Shown here piece by piece: positions 8,322-17,355 of a DNA stretch of 64,000 bases. The stretch comes from Lysobacter sp. yr284 (lineage in GTDB: Bacteria; Pseudomonadota; Gammaproteobacteria; Xanthomonadales; Xanthomonadaceae). The notes below the pieces were generated by a model, which saw nothing but the letters and a program-made list of their open reading frames with translations, made no database searches and was not told the origin of the DNA. The stretch spans positions 16,506 to 80,505 of the forward strand of contig NZ_FNPT01000017.1 of the NCBI RefSeq assembly GCF_900107375.1, written 5' to 3'. Position 1 is the first letter of the stretch. Every line of letters starts with the position of its first letter. The translations under genes were made by a program, and so were the position numbers.

Positions 8322-8845
8322 AGGGTGGGGAAGTTCCGCAGTGTTGCGGGATTGGAACGGCCGGGAGGGCCGAAAAACGGCTGGCGTTCAGGCTCGCGGG
8401 AGTGTCGCGGACCGGGCGTGGCCGCAGCGTCGTCTAACGATGACGGCGCCGCAAAAACGGCCTTTGCGATCAGCGACTTGGCTCGGGCGGATGGCTGGGG
8501 CCGCGCTGCCCGAAGCGGTTCCGACCAGATTTCGCGAGCCTTTGTGAGACAGCCGCACGGCGTGGAAAGTTCCCGGGGACGCGCCGGGGCGGCGGAGGCG
8601 TCGAGGGGTTCGGCGCACCCGTACCACTAGGTTCGTCAGCAGCGGCCACTGCACCCGCAGGCACGCGCGAAACGGCTGAACAGGCGCGCAGTTGACACCT
8701 TTTGGCTGAAACAGCACGTAACAGCAAGCATTCCATCACGGTTTCGCAATGATTCCGGTCGCTTTCGCGCTTGCGACCGCTTTGCCGGATTAGGCGTACT
8801 GGCAATGCGCCGGCCCCCTGCGCCGGCCCGACCCGGGGAACCTAC
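8322..8845. other. 524-base non-coding gap between rpoH and the TonB receptor
   Basis: The divergent promoter region of rpoH and the receptor. Open frames here are short and Arg/Ser-rich without family signal. I could not identify convincing -35/-10 pairs. The last 10 bases carry GGGGAA, the receptor's ribosome site. Confidence 0.6.
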
Positions 8846-11800
8846 ATGATCAGCACGTCCTCCCGCCGCATCCTGCGGCGCCGCCCGCTTTTGACCGCTC
8901 TGGCCGTGGCCCTGGCCGCGCCGGCCTTCGCTCCCGCCGCGCTCGCCCAGGACGCCGCCACGCCGGCACCGGCGCCGGCCGAGCGCAAGGCGACCGAACT
9001 GGAAGGGATCAAGGTCACCGCCTCGCGCATCCCGCGCTCGGGCTTCGACACCCTGGAACCGGCCACCGTGGTTTCCAGCGAATCGGTGCGCGAGCGCGGC
9101 ATGACCAATGTCGCCGACGCGCTCAACCAGACCGTCGGCTTCGGCATCGGCCAGACCCCGGAAGGCGGCCAGGCCAACTACGCCGGCGGCGTCAATTTCG
9201 TCAACCGCTTCGGCCTGGGCAGCAACCGCACCCTGACCCTGGTCAACGGCCGGCGCGTGGTGACCTCGCGCGCGCTGACCAACTTCGGCGCGTCCGCCGG
9301 CGCCCAGGTCGACCTCAACGCGATCCCGGTGCAGATGATCGACCGGGTCGAGAACGTCGCCATCGGCGGCGCGCCGACCTACGGCTCCGACGCGATCGCC
9401 GGCGTGGTCAACGTGATCCTCAAGGACCGCTTCCAGGGCGTGGAGGCCAACTTCAACTACGGCATCAGCGACCACGGCGACAACGAGCGCCTGGGCTACA
9501 GCTTCCTCGCCGGCGCCGACTTCGCCGACGGCCGCGGCAACCTCATGGTCGGCGGCTCCTACGACGACAGCCAGGGCCTGCTGCGCTCGGACCGCACCGA
9601 CTTCGCCCGCGCCTACGCGTTCCCGGCCAACCCGAACGCGGCGCAGATGCGCGCCAACCAGCCCGGCCGCAATCCCGAGACCGACGGCCGCGTGCACGGC
9701 AACGTGCCGTTCGACACCGGCCCGAACGACGGCATCCCCGGCACCGTGCTGATCCGCGACGCGCGCACCTTCACCAACACCTTCGGCGGCCTGGTCCTGC
9801 CGGTCAGCGGCGCGGTCACCCTGCCCGGCGGCGCGCTGCGCGGCTTCGGCCCGGGCGAGCGCACCTACCTGCAGTTCGCGCCCAACGGCAACCTGGTGCC
9901 GTTCGATCCGGGCGTGAACTTCGGCACCAGCACCGCCTCCGGCGGGCAAGGCCTCAACACCGCCGACATCACCGCGCTGCTGACCAGCCTCAAGCGCCAG
10001 ACGGTCAACGTGATCGGCCACTACGACGTGGCCGACAACGCGCGCCTGTTCGTCGAGGCCATGCACTACCACGCCGACGCCTATTCGCCGAGCGACATCG
10101 GCACCACCGGCAACACCACCGCCGGCACCCGCCTCAACAGCGCGCTGATCGTGCAGTCGACCCATCCGCTGCTCAACGACCAGGCGCGCCAGCAACTATC
10201 GGCGCTGGGCATCCGCAGCTTCCGCCTGGCCCGCACCTCGGCCGACCTGGGCCTGACCCCGGACCGCACCGAAACCGACATCGACCGCATCGTGGTCGGC
10301 GCGCGCGGCGACTTCGAGCTGTGGTCGCGGCCGTTCGACTGGGAAGTCTCGGCCAACTACGGCCGCATGCAGGCGACCACCTCGTCGACGGCGCTGAACC
10401 AGCAGAACTTCATCAACGCGATCAACGTCCGCAACGTCGGCGGCCGCCTGGTGTGCGATCCGACCGCGGGCAACGCGCTGTACGCGGCCAGCGCCGGCGC
10501 CAACTCCAATCCCATCGCCGATCCCAACTGCGTGCCGCTGGACCTGTTCGGCCAGGGCCGGCCCTCGGCCGAGGCGATCCGCTACGTCACCGGCACCGCG
10601 CGCACCGACTTCGAGCAGAAGCAGAAGGTGTTCAGCGCCTTCGTCAGCGGCCCGGTCGCCGAGCTGTGGAGCGGCCCGCTGAACGTCGCGCTGGGCTACG
10701 AGCACCGGATCGAGGAAGGCGGCTTCAGCCCCAACGACTTCACCCGCCGCGGCCTCGGCCGCGCGGTCGCGATCCCGCCGCTCAACGGCAAGTACCACAC
10801 CAACGAGTACTACGTCGAAACGATGCTGCCGCTGGTCTCGCCCGACGCCGGCATTCCCGGCCTGCACCGGTTCGACATCACCGGCAAGTTCCGCCGCGTC
10901 GACAACAGCGTCAACGGCGGCTTCAACGCCTACACCTACGGCCTGCAGTGGGAGCCGATCGAGGGCCTGCAGATCCGCGGCAACAAGACCCGCTCGCTGC
11001 GCGCGCCGGTGATCACCGAGCTGTACCTGCCGCAGGTGGAGTTGTTCCAGGCCACCTCCGACCCCTGCGACCGGCGCAACGTCACCGGCGGCCCCAACCC
11101 GGCCGCGCGCGCGCGCAACTGCGCGGCGTTCTACCAGCAGTACGGGCTCAACCCGGTCGACTTCCAGCAGAACAGCGCCAACTCGCGCGCCGCGCGCCAG
11201 GGCGAGCCGAACCTGCGCAACGAGGCGGCCGATTCGTGGACCGCCGGTTTCGTGTGGCAGCCGGAGTTCGTCAAGGGCCTGCGCCTGGCGGTGGACTACA
11301 ACGAGGTCAAGCTCAAGGACCAGATCTTCGCCCAGAGCGTCAACGACGTACTCTCGGCCTGCTACGACAATCCCGACTTCAACGCCGGCAACGTCAATAC
11401 CGCCAACTACTACTGCCAGCAGATCCAGCGCCGGCCCGACGGCCAGTTCGACATCGTCGCGGTGCGCTACCGCAACGGCGATTTCATCCATTTCCAGGGC
11501 ATCACCGGCGAGCTGGCCTACCGTTGGGACGTCGGCGACTGGGGCCGCTTCGACTTCAGCGCCAACGCGCTGTGGGTCAAGCGCTTCGAAAGCTCGACCA
11601 CCGGGGTGAGCGTCGACGACGACGTCGGCGAGATCGGCATGGCCGAGCGCCAGTACCAGTTCGGCCTGGACTACCAGAAGAACAAGCTCGGCCTGAACTT
11701 GAACGCGCGCTACCTGAGCGCGTCGGTGTTCAACAACGAGAACACCGTGGAGACCTCCGACGTGCTGCGGGCGCCGTCGTACTGGTTGCTCGGCGCCGGG

Positions 11801-11962
11801 GTGAACTACCGCTTCACCGACAACGTGCGGGTCAACTTCGCGGTGCAGAACCTGCTCGACAAGGACCCGCCGCTGGGTACCACGCCGAGCGAGCTGGGCA
11901 TCGGCACCTACGACATCCTCGGCCGGCGCTACAGCATGAGCGTGAGCTACCGGTTCGATTGA
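8846..11962 (+). CDS. TonB-dependent outer-membrane receptor
   Basis: About 1038 residues. A twin-Arg-like basic start is followed by a signal peptide (LLTALAVALAAPAFAPAALAQ). The plug begins with ELEGIKVTASRIPRSGFDTLEPATVVSSE, contains the conserved VNGRRVV segment and ends with YGSDAIAGVVNVILK near residue 190. The remainder is a large beta-barrel with Asn/Asp-rich loops; GNKTRSLRAP and a terminal YSMSVSYRF are typical. Oddly, the chain ends in Asp after the usual terminal Phe. Paired Cys in loops (DPCDRRNV...RNCAAF) suggest loop disulfides. Start is the ATG at 8846 after GGGGAA. Substrate unknown: no Fur-like site or siderophore genes flank it, and the size and Asn-rich barrel resemble Xanthomonadaceae receptors for peptides or carbohydrates. 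Confidence 0.93.
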   Translation: MISTSSRRILRRRPLLTALAVALAAPAFAPAALAQDAATPAPAPAERKATELEGIKVTASRIPRSGFDTLEPATVVSSESVRERGMTNVADALNQTVGFGIGQTPEGGQANYAGGVNFVNRFGLGSNRTLTLVNGRRVVTSRALTNFGASAGAQVDLNAIPVQMIDRVENVAIGGAPTYGSDAIAGVVNVILKDRFQGVEANFNYGISDHGDNERLGYSFLAGADFADGRGNLMVGGSYDDSQGLLRSDRTDFARAYAFPANPNAAQMRANQPGRNPETDGRVHGNVPFDTGPNDGIPGTVLIRDARTFTNTFGGLVLPVSGAVTLPGGALRGFGPGERTYLQFAPNGNLVPFDPGVNFGTSTASGGQGLNTADITALLTSLKRQTVNVIGHYDVADNARLFVEAMHYHADAYSPSDIGTTGNTTAGTRLNSALIVQSTHPLLNDQARQQLSALGIRSFRLARTSADLGLTPDRTETDIDRIVVGARGDFELWSRPFDWEVSANYGRMQATTSSTALNQQNFINAINVRNVGGRLVCDPTAGNALYAASAGANSNPIADPNCVPLDLFGQGRPSAEAIRYVTGTARTDFEQKQKVFSAFVSGPVAELWSGPLNVALGYEHRIEEGGFSPNDFTRRGLGRAVAIPPLNGKYHTNEYYVETMLPLVSPDAGIPGLHRFDITGKFRRVDNSVNGGFNAYTYGLQWEPIEGLQIRGNKTRSLRAPVITELYLPQVELFQATSDPCDRRNVTGGPNPAARARNCAAFYQQYGLNPVDFQQNSANSRAARQGEPNLRNEAADSWTAGFVWQPEFVKGLRLAVDYNEVKLKDQIFAQSVNDVLSACYDNPDFNAGNVNTANYYCQQIQRRPDGQFDIVAVRYRNGDFIHFQGITGELAYRWDVGDWGRFDFSANALWVKRFESSTTGVSVDDDVGEIGMAERQYQFGLDYQKNKLGLNLNARYLSASVFNNENTVETSDVLRAPSYWLLGAGVNYRFTDNVRVNFAVQNLLDKDPPLGTTPSELGIGTYDILGRRYSMSVSYRFD

Positions 11963-11985
11963 ACCGCGCCGCGGGGCACCGCGGG

Positions 11986-12008
11986 ACCCGGGCGCGGCGC
12001 GCCCGGGT
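11986..12008. repeat. strong GC hairpin after the TonB receptor
   Basis: A perfect 10-bp stem (ACCCGGGCGC / GCGCCCGGGT) with a 3-base loop, 24 bases past the stop. There is no U-tract, so it is a possible mRNA 3' end protector rather than a clear intrinsic terminator. Confidence 0.55.
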
Positions 12009-12070
12009 CGGTTCGTGCAGTTCGGCGCGGCCGGCACGTCCGGCCGCGCGCGTGCGCGCGTGCGCCGGCC

Positions 12071-12448
12071 TCAGCCGCGCGGCAGGCTGGTGGCGAACAG
12101 ATAGCGGTGGATCTTCCACTGCCCGCCTTCGCGCCGGAACACGAACAGCTCGTTGTTGCCCTCGTCCACGTCGGTCCCGGCGGCGAGCAGGCGGGTGCGG
12201 CCGACGGTGCTGGTGCGCACCCAGGCCCAGTCGCCGGCCTCTTCGGCCTCGTGGATGCGGAACTTCACCGACAACCCGATCGCGGCGAACACCTGCTCGT
12301 AGCCGGCACGGACCGCGGCCCGGCCGACCAGGGCCGGGGCGTGCTGCGGCATGAACACCGGGTCGCTGCCGTACAGCGCGAGGACGGCGTCGGTATCGCT
12401 GGCGTTGAGCGCTTTTTCGTAGGTTTCGATCACGGACTGGAGGGACAT
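12071..12448 (-). CDS. SnoaL-like / DUF4440 (NTF2-fold) protein
   Basis: 125 residues with the NTF2-like layout: helical SVIETYEKALNASDTDAVLALYGSDPVFMPQH, then GRAAVRAGYEQVFAAIGLSVKFRIHEAEEAGDWAWVRTST and a C-terminal strand NELFVFRREGGQWKIHRYLF. These small cone-shaped domains bind or convert small hydrophobic molecules; no substrate can be inferred. AGGAG supports the ATG at 12448. It is divergent from the LysR gene at 12570 and is the likely regulated target. Confidence 0.85.
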   Translation of the reverse strand: MSLQSVIETYEKALNASDTDAVLALYGSDPVFMPQHAPALVGRAAVRAGYEQVFAAIGLSVKFRIHEAEEAGDWAWVRTSTVGRTRLLAAGTDVDEGNNELFVFRREGGQWKIHRYLFATSLPRG

Positions 12449-12569
12449 GGCGGGCTCCTGGGGGATGCAAACGCTGCGGCTTGCAGCGGGTGGAGCCACT
12501 GTCCCCCTTCCGGATTCGAAATATAATCCACACCGAAGACAGGCTTTCTCTCAAAATAGAGAGGACCCA
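12449..12569. promoter_or_regulatory. divergent promoter region, LysR / SnoaL-like
   Basis: A comparatively AT-rich island contains TATAAT at 12522-12527 as a possible -10 for the LysR gene, with no good -35. CTCTC-AAAATA-GAGAG (12548-12563) forms a small hairpin whose right arm is the LysR ribosome site, so it could mask or expose that site. Confidence 0.45.
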
Positions 12570-13484
12570 ATGGACCTCAATGCAGTGCGGATGTTCGTCA
12601 GCGTGGTTCAGGCCGGCAGCCTGTCGGCGGCGGCCGAGCGCGCGGGCGTGCCGTTGCCGACCCTGAGCCGGCGCATCCGCGAACTGGAGCGGCAGTTGAA
12701 CGTGCAACTGCTCGAACGCTCGGTGCGCGGCACCCGCCCGACCGACGCCGGCGCCCGCCTGTACGAACACGCCGGGCGCGGGATCGAGGCGCTGGCGGAG
12801 GCCGAGCAGGCGGTGGCCAGCGACCAGGCCCGGCTCAAGGGCCGCCTGCGCCTGTCGCTGCCGCCCGGCTACGAGCCGTGGTGGGAGCTGCTGTCGGCGT
12901 TCCAGCAGCGCTATCCCGACATCCGCCTGCACGTTTACACCAGCGAGCGCCGCATCGACCTGGTCGAGGACGGCATCGACGTCGCCCTGCGCGTGGGCGC
13001 GATCGCGCACGAGGCGATGGTGGCGCGGCGGTTGCTGTCGTATCGCCACGTGCTGGTGGCCGCGCCGTCGCTGCTGGCGCGGCTGGGCGCGCCGGAATCG
13101 GTCGCGGCGCTGGATCGCTTCCCGTGCGCGGCCTGGGCGCAGAGCGGCGGCTGGCAACTGGGCGCGCAAACCTTCCAGCCGCAGCCGCTGCTCTCGACCA
13201 ACGACTACGCGCACCTGCGCAGCCGCGCGCTGGCCGGCGAGGCGGTGACCGAGCTGCCGCCGTTCCTGGCCGCCGCGGCGATCCGCGCCGGGCATCTGGT
13301 CGCGCTGCTGCCGGAGCATCCGCTGCCGGAGCAGCACGTCCACCTGCTGTATCCCTCGCACCGCCACCCCTCGGCGATCGTGCGCACCTACCTGGCGTTC
13401 TGCCAGGAGCGGGTGGCGACGCTGGCCGCCGCCTGCGCCAGCGACGCGCCGGCGGCGCACGACCCGCGCGGGATCGCCCGATGA
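12570..13484 (+). CDS. LysR-family transcriptional regulator
   Basis: 304 residues. The N-terminal winged HTH is standard (MDLNAVRMFVSVVQAGSL, AAERAGVPLPTLSRRIRELE, then LLERSVRGTRPTDAG). The effector domain begins at about residue 92 (GRLRLSLPPGYEP). Subfamily signals (VEDGIDVALRVGAI; LPPFLAAAAIRAGHLVALLPEHPLPEQHVHLLYPSHR) match the CrgA/DmlR-like group that usually controls the divergent neighbour. The start follows GAGAGGACCCA. Its stop overlaps the next start (ATGA), so the C39-like protease is translationally coupled. Confidence 0.92.
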   Translation: MDLNAVRMFVSVVQAGSLSAAAERAGVPLPTLSRRIRELERQLNVQLLERSVRGTRPTDAGARLYEHAGRGIEALAEAEQAVASDQARLKGRLRLSLPPGYEPWWELLSAFQQRYPDIRLHVYTSERRIDLVEDGIDVALRVGAIAHEAMVARRLLSYRHVLVAAPSLLARLGAPESVAALDRFPCAAWAQSGGWQLGAQTFQPQPLLSTNDYAHLRSRALAGEAVTELPPFLAAAAIRAGHLVALLPEHPLPEQHVHLLYPSHRHPSAIVRTYLAFCQERVATLAAACASDAPAAHDPRGIAR

Positions 13485-13954
13485 GCCGCGCGCCGGTGCG
13501 GCGCTGCCTGCAGCACGACCGCAGCGGCTGCGGCCTGGCCTGCGTGGCGATGCTGGCCGGGATCGGCTATGCCCAGGCGCGCACCCTGGCGCGGGCGCTG
13601 GCGATCGGCCCGCGGCTGTCGCGCCATCGTGCCGGCGGCGGCGCCGCCGCGCGCGCGCCGCGCGAAAGCTGGCGGACCGATGCGGGGCAACTGCGGCGGA
13701 TGCTTGCGGTGCTGCGCATCGGCAGCGGCAGCGAGCGCGCGGTCGGCGACTGGCGCGACTGCGGCGGCGACGGGCTGGTCGCGATCAACCCGCGCGAGGA
13801 CGGCACCTGGCATTGGGTGGTGTACCTGCACGACCCGGTCGCGCCGCGCGTGCTCGATCCGAACCCGCGCGTGCGCCGCGACCCGCGCCGCGACTTCGGC
13901 CGGATGCGGCCGGTGCGGTTCGTGCCGGTGACGTTGCCCGAAGCCGCCGGGTAG
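13481..13954 (+). CDS. C39-like / papain-fold cysteine protease family protein
   Basis: 157 residues. CLQHDRSGCGLACVAMLAG at residues 9-27 has the C39-type catalytic Cys setting, TWHWVVYLHD near 107-116 supplies the His and DPNPRVRRD near 122 the Asp, so the triad seems complete. It has no signal peptide, transmembrane segment or ABC domain, so it is a free-standing cytosolic version rather than a bacteriocin exporter. The ATG overlaps the LysR stop by four bases. The coupling of a protease-like protein to a LysR regulator is unexplained; it might instead be a C39-like domain with transferase or deamidase activity. Confidence 0.72.
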   Translation: MSRAPVRRCLQHDRSGCGLACVAMLAGIGYAQARTLARALAIGPRLSRHRAGGGAAARAPRESWRTDAGQLRRMLAVLRIGSGSERAVGDWRDCGGDGLVAINPREDGTWHWVVYLHDPVAPRVLDPNPRVRRDPRRDFGRMRPVRFVPVTLPEAAG

Positions 13955-14071
13955 CCGCGGCGCGAACCGCGACCGCGGCAACGCAACCGCGACGATGCCT
14001 TCGACGCGGCCGGATCGGATGCGCTCGCGGCTTGCGCCGCCGCTAGCGGCTGCGAACCCGGGCTGCGCGGA

Positions 14072-15580
14072 TCAAGGCGCGCCCAATCCCGCCAGCGAAC
14101 GCGCGAACGCGCGCGTCGCCGGGCGGATCCGTTCGACGTCGATGACGCCGTAGCCGAAGGTGATCGCCGGCATCGCCGGCGCGCTCATCGCGTATTCGCC
14201 GATCGACTGCGCGCCGGGCATGTACCGCGGCAGCCGCGCCAGGATCGCCGGCGCCAGCGCCGGGTCACGGATGCGCGCGGCCAGGTGCATGCCGGCTTCG
14301 CACGGGATCGGCTGCAGCCACGGCGCCAGTTCCGCGTCCAGCGCCGCCAGCAGCGCCTCGCGCCGCGGCGCGTACACCGCGCGCATGCGCCGCACGTGGC
14401 GGGCCAGGTGGCCGTCGCGGATGAAGGCGGCGAGCACCGACTGGGTGATCGTGTCGCTGTGCGAGTCGGCGCAGTGCTTGACCGTCGCCAGCGCATCGCG
14501 CGCCCAGCGCGGGGCGACGATGAACCCCTTGCGCAGCGACGGGAACAGGCTCTTGGAGAAGGTGCCGATGTAGAACACCAGGCCGTCGCGGTCGAGCGTC
14601 TGCAGCGCGTCGAGCGGGCGCTGGCCGAAGCGGAACTCGCCGTCGTAGTCGTCCTCGATCACCAGCGCGTTGCGCTGGCGGGCGAAGTCGAGCAGCGCGC
14701 GGCGCCGGCGCAGCGACAGCGCCACCCCGGTCGGCGACTGGTGCGAGGGCGTCACGCTGATCACCCGCACCTGCTCGGGCAAGCGCTCCACGCACAGGCC
14801 CTCTTCGTCGACCGGTATCGGCAACAGCCGCGCGCCGGCCGCGGCGAAGGCGGCGCGCACCGGCGGGTAGCCGGGCTCTTCCACCGCCACGCAGGTGTCG
14901 CCCGGCGTCACCAGCAGGCGCGCCAGCAGGTCGAAGGCCTGCTGCGCGCCGGAGGTCACCACCACGTCCTCGCCGCTGCAGGCGACCGCGCGGGCGAAGG
15001 CCACGTGCTGGGCGATGGCCTCGCGCAGTTCGGCGATGCCTTCCGACGGCGGATAGCCGAAACCGGTGCGCGACCAGGCCCGCAGCGTCTGCGCCGACAG
15101 CCGCCGCCAGGTCTCGTGCGGGAAGTGGCGATGATCCGGGATGCCGAGGCGGAAGCAGCGCTCGGGCAGGTCGCGCGGCGGCTCCGGGCGCAGGAACGGG
15201 GTGCGCCAGAGCGGGTTCAGGCGCGGGTCTTCCGGCCCCGCGGACAGCCGCTGCGGCGCGCGCCGGTCGCGGCGCGCGGCGACGTCGGCGACCACCGCCT
15301 TGGCGCCGCGACGCGGCGCGACGTAGCCCTCGGCGATCAACAGGTCGTAGGCGGCGACCACGGTGTTGCGGGCGACGCCCAGGCCCGCGGCGACCCGGCG
15401 CGTGGCCGGCAGCGCCGCGCCCGCGGCGAAGCGGCCGTCGAGGATGGCCGCGCGCAGTTGCTGGTGCAGTTCGTGGGTCAGGTTGCCGCGGCCGCGCGCC
15501 GGCAGGTCCAGCGGGAACTCGAACACCGGGGCGTCCGGCTCGGCGCCCGTGGGCGCGGCGGCGGCGAAAACTGGTTCCAT
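14072..15580 (-). CDS. MocR-type (GntR-HTH + aminotransferase) regulator
   Basis: 502 residues. The N-terminal GntR winged HTH (LTHELHQQLRAAILDGRFAAGAALPATRRVAAGLGVARNTVVAAYDLLIAEGYV) is followed by a class I aminotransferase-fold domain. The PLP lysine is in FYIGTFSKSLFPSLRKGF at about residue 335; VTSGAQQAFDLLARLL and VIEDDYDGEFRF are the other fold markers. MocR proteins sense PLP or amino-compound adducts and typically act on the divergent gene, here the GST. ATG at 15580 is the natural start. Confidence 0.92.
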   Translation of the reverse strand: MEPVFAAAAPTGAEPDAPVFEFPLDLPARGRGNLTHELHQQLRAAILDGRFAAGAALPATRRVAAGLGVARNTVVAAYDLLIAEGYVAPRRGAKAVVADVAARRDRRAPQRLSAGPEDPRLNPLWRTPFLRPEPPRDLPERCFRLGIPDHRHFPHETWRRLSAQTLRAWSRTGFGYPPSEGIAELREAIAQHVAFARAVACSGEDVVVTSGAQQAFDLLARLLVTPGDTCVAVEEPGYPPVRAAFAAAGARLLPIPVDEEGLCVERLPEQVRVISVTPSHQSPTGVALSLRRRRALLDFARQRNALVIEDDYDGEFRFGQRPLDALQTLDRDGLVFYIGTFSKSLFPSLRKGFIVAPRWARDALATVKHCADSHSDTITQSVLAAFIRDGHLARHVRRMRAVYAPRREALLAALDAELAPWLQPIPCEAGMHLAARIRDPALAPAILARLPRYMPGAQSIGEYAMSAPAMPAITFGYGVIDVERIRPATRAFARSLAGLGAP

Positions 15581-15640
15581 GGATTCCGTCCGATTTGGAC
15601 CAACCGGGGCGCCAGCGTACTCCTAAGCTGGCTCCATGGA
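15571..15640. promoter_or_regulatory. MocR / GST divergent operator region
   Basis: Two direct repeats CTGGTTCCATGGA (15571-15583) and CTGGCTCCATGGA (15628-15640) differ at one base and bracket an odd-centred palindrome TTGGACCAA (15595-15603). TTGGAC could also serve as a -35 for the GST gene. MocR regulators often bind paired direct repeats, so this is a plausible operator; binding is inferred. Confidence 0.5.
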
Positions 15641-15671
15641 AGCGGCCCCTCGCCGCTGCGGACCCGCCGAG

Positions 15672-16367
15672 ATGATCGACCTCCACTACGCCGCCACCCC
15701 CAACGGCCTGAAGCTGCGCCTGTACCTGGAAGAGACCGGGCTGGCGCACCGGATCGTGCCGGTCAAGCTCTCCGCCGGCGAGCAGTTCGCTCCGGAGTTC
15801 CTGGCGATTTCGCCGAACAACAAGATCCCGGCGATCGTCGACCACGCGCCCGCCGACGGTGGCGCGCCGCTGCCGGTGTTCGAGTCCGGCGCGATCTTGC
15901 TCTATCTGGCGCGCAAGACCGGCCTGCTGTGGCCGCGCGCCGAGCGCGATCAACTGGAGGCCACGCAGTGGCTGTTCTGGCAGATGGCCGGGCTCGGCCC
16001 GATGGCCGGACAGGCCGGGCACTTCCGCGCGCACGCGCCCGAAGCGGTGCCGTATGCGATCGACCGCTACACCCGCGAGGCCGCGCGGCTGTACGGCGTG
16101 CTCGACCGGCGCCTGCAGGGGCGCGAGTTCATCGCCGGCGAGGAACTGTCCATCGCCGACATCGCCTGCTATCCGTGGGTGCTGCCGCACGCCGGGCTCG
16201 GCCACGACCTCGCCGCCACCCCGGACCTGCAGCGCTGGTTCGAACGCATCCGCGCGCGGCCGGCGACGCAGCGCGCGTATGCCGGCGTCGACGATCCGTA
16301 TGCGAAGCCGGCCAATTTCACCGCAGCCGAGCGGCAGGCGCTGTTCGGCCAGGGCGCGCAAGGCTGA
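15672..16367 (+). CDS. glutathione S-transferase family protein (YfcG/YghU-like)
   Basis: 231 residues. The N-terminal thioredoxin-like domain (MIDLHYAATPNGLKLRLYLEE) has the TPNG motif of Nu-class/YfcG-type GSTs, with SPNNKIPAIVD and the glutathione-binding FESGAILLYLA. The all-helical C-terminal domain includes SIADIACYPWV. Nu-class enzymes act as disulfide-bond oxidoreductases using glutathione. The preferred start is the ATG at 15672, where homology begins; an upstream in-frame ATG adds 12 residues and overlaps the proposed operator. It is divergent from and probably controlled by the MocR gene. Confidence 0.9.
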   Translation: MIDLHYAATPNGLKLRLYLEETGLAHRIVPVKLSAGEQFAPEFLAISPNNKIPAIVDHAPADGGAPLPVFESGAILLYLARKTGLLWPRAERDQLEATQWLFWQMAGLGPMAGQAGHFRAHAPEAVPYAIDRYTREAARLYGVLDRRLQGREFIAGEELSIADIACYPWVLPHAGLGHDLAATPDLQRWFERIRARPATQRAYAGVDDPYAKPANFTAAERQALFGQGAQG

Positions 16368-16370
16368 CCC

Positions 16371-16462
16371 GACGCGGTGGCGGGAGGGGCTTCGGCCCCG
16401 CCGCGCGGGTGCCCGATCGCGGCGACCGGACGCGTCGGGACTGGAGTCCCTCCCCCAAGCCG
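16371..16462. repeat. interspersed palindromic repeat, GTCGGG family
   Basis: Imperfect inverted copies: CGACGCGGTGGCGGGAGGGGC on the left and GCGTCGGGACTGGAGTCCCTCCC on the right. The core GTCGGGxCTGxAGxCCCTCCC is the same as in the perfect palindrome at 35762-35844, indicating a dispersed extragenic repeat family. Confidence 0.65.
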
Positions 16463-16518
16463 CCCCGCCCGCACTTGTTCGTCGCCACCCATCTCGCCAG
16501 CCACCGCCGAGGCCCGCC

Positions 16519-17325
16519 ATGCCCTGCCCGATCTGCGAAACCTGCGGCACCCAGTTCGCCGAATCCGCCGCCCCGCCCGCGCACTGCCCGGTGTGCGAGG
16601 ACGAGCGCCAGTACGTCGGCTGGAACGGCCAGCGCTGGACCACGATGGAATCGCTGGCCCAGCGCCACCGCCTGCGCATCGACGACGACGCCGGCGTACT
16701 CAGCCTGACCATGACGCCCGGCTTCGCCATCGACCAGCGCGCGATGTTCCTGCCCACCGGCGCCGGCAACATCCTGTGGGAGACCCTGTCGCTGGTCACC
16801 GACGAAGCGGTGCGCGCGCTGCAGGCGCTCGGCGGCGTCGACCTGATCGCGGTCTCGCACCCGCACTTCTACGCAGCGATGGTCGAATGGAGCCGCGCGC
16901 TCGGCGACGTGCCGATCTACCTGCACGAGGCCGACCGCGACTGGGTGCAGCGGCCGTCGCCGGCGATCCGCTGGTGGCGCGGCGACGAGCTGGCGCTGTC
17001 CGACGATGTCGCCCTGATCCGCTGCGGCGGCCACTTCGACGGCAGCACCGCGCTGCACTGGCGCCGCGACGGCGCGCGCGGCGCGGCGCTGTTCCCCGGC
17101 GACGCGCTGCAGGTGGTCTCCGACCGCCGCCACACCACCTTCATGTACAGCTACCCGAACTACATCCCGATGAAACCGGCCGACGTGCGCGCGATGCGCG
17201 AACGCATCGCCGGCTTCGAGTTCGAGGACGTCTACGGCTACAGCCTGGGCCGCAACATCCTCGGCGGCGGCCGCGCCGCGGTGGATGCCTCGTTCCAGCG
17301 CTATTTCGACGCGATCGCCGGCTGA
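16519..17325 (+). CDS. MBL-fold protein with N-terminal zinc ribbon
   Basis: 268 residues. The start, CPICETCGTQF...HCPVCEDE, holds two Cys-x2-Cys knuckles of a rubredoxin-like zinc ribbon. A metallo-beta-lactamase-type fold follows, but the canonical HxHxDH is replaced by SHPHFYAA: the two His stay while Asp and the last His are lost. Later family markers are GGHFDGSTALHW and LFPGDALQVVSDRR. The changed site suggests a non-standard metal centre or no hydrolase activity. No strong Shine-Dalgarno sequence precedes the ATG. The cupin gene follows 30 bases later, probably in the same transcript. Confidence 0.8.
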   Translation: MPCPICETCGTQFAESAAPPAHCPVCEDERQYVGWNGQRWTTMESLAQRHRLRIDDDAGVLSLTMTPGFAIDQRAMFLPTGAGNILWETLSLVTDEAVRALQALGGVDLIAVSHPHFYAAMVEWSRALGDVPIYLHEADRDWVQRPSPAIRWWRGDELALSDDVALIRCGGHFDGSTALHWRRDGARGAALFPGDALQVVSDRRHTTFMYSYPNYIPMKPADVRAMRERIAGFEFEDVYGYSLGRNILGGGRAAVDASFQRYFDAIAG

Positions 17326-17355
17326 GCCGGCACCCACGCCCCGCGAGGAACCATC

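Noticed and set aside
14265-16799. 844-residue open frame on the minus strand spanning MocR, GST and part of the MBL gene
   Set aside because: Antisense of three genes with clear family motifs; its translation is Arg/Gly/Ala-rich and matches nothing. Long stop-free frames are expected at this GC content.
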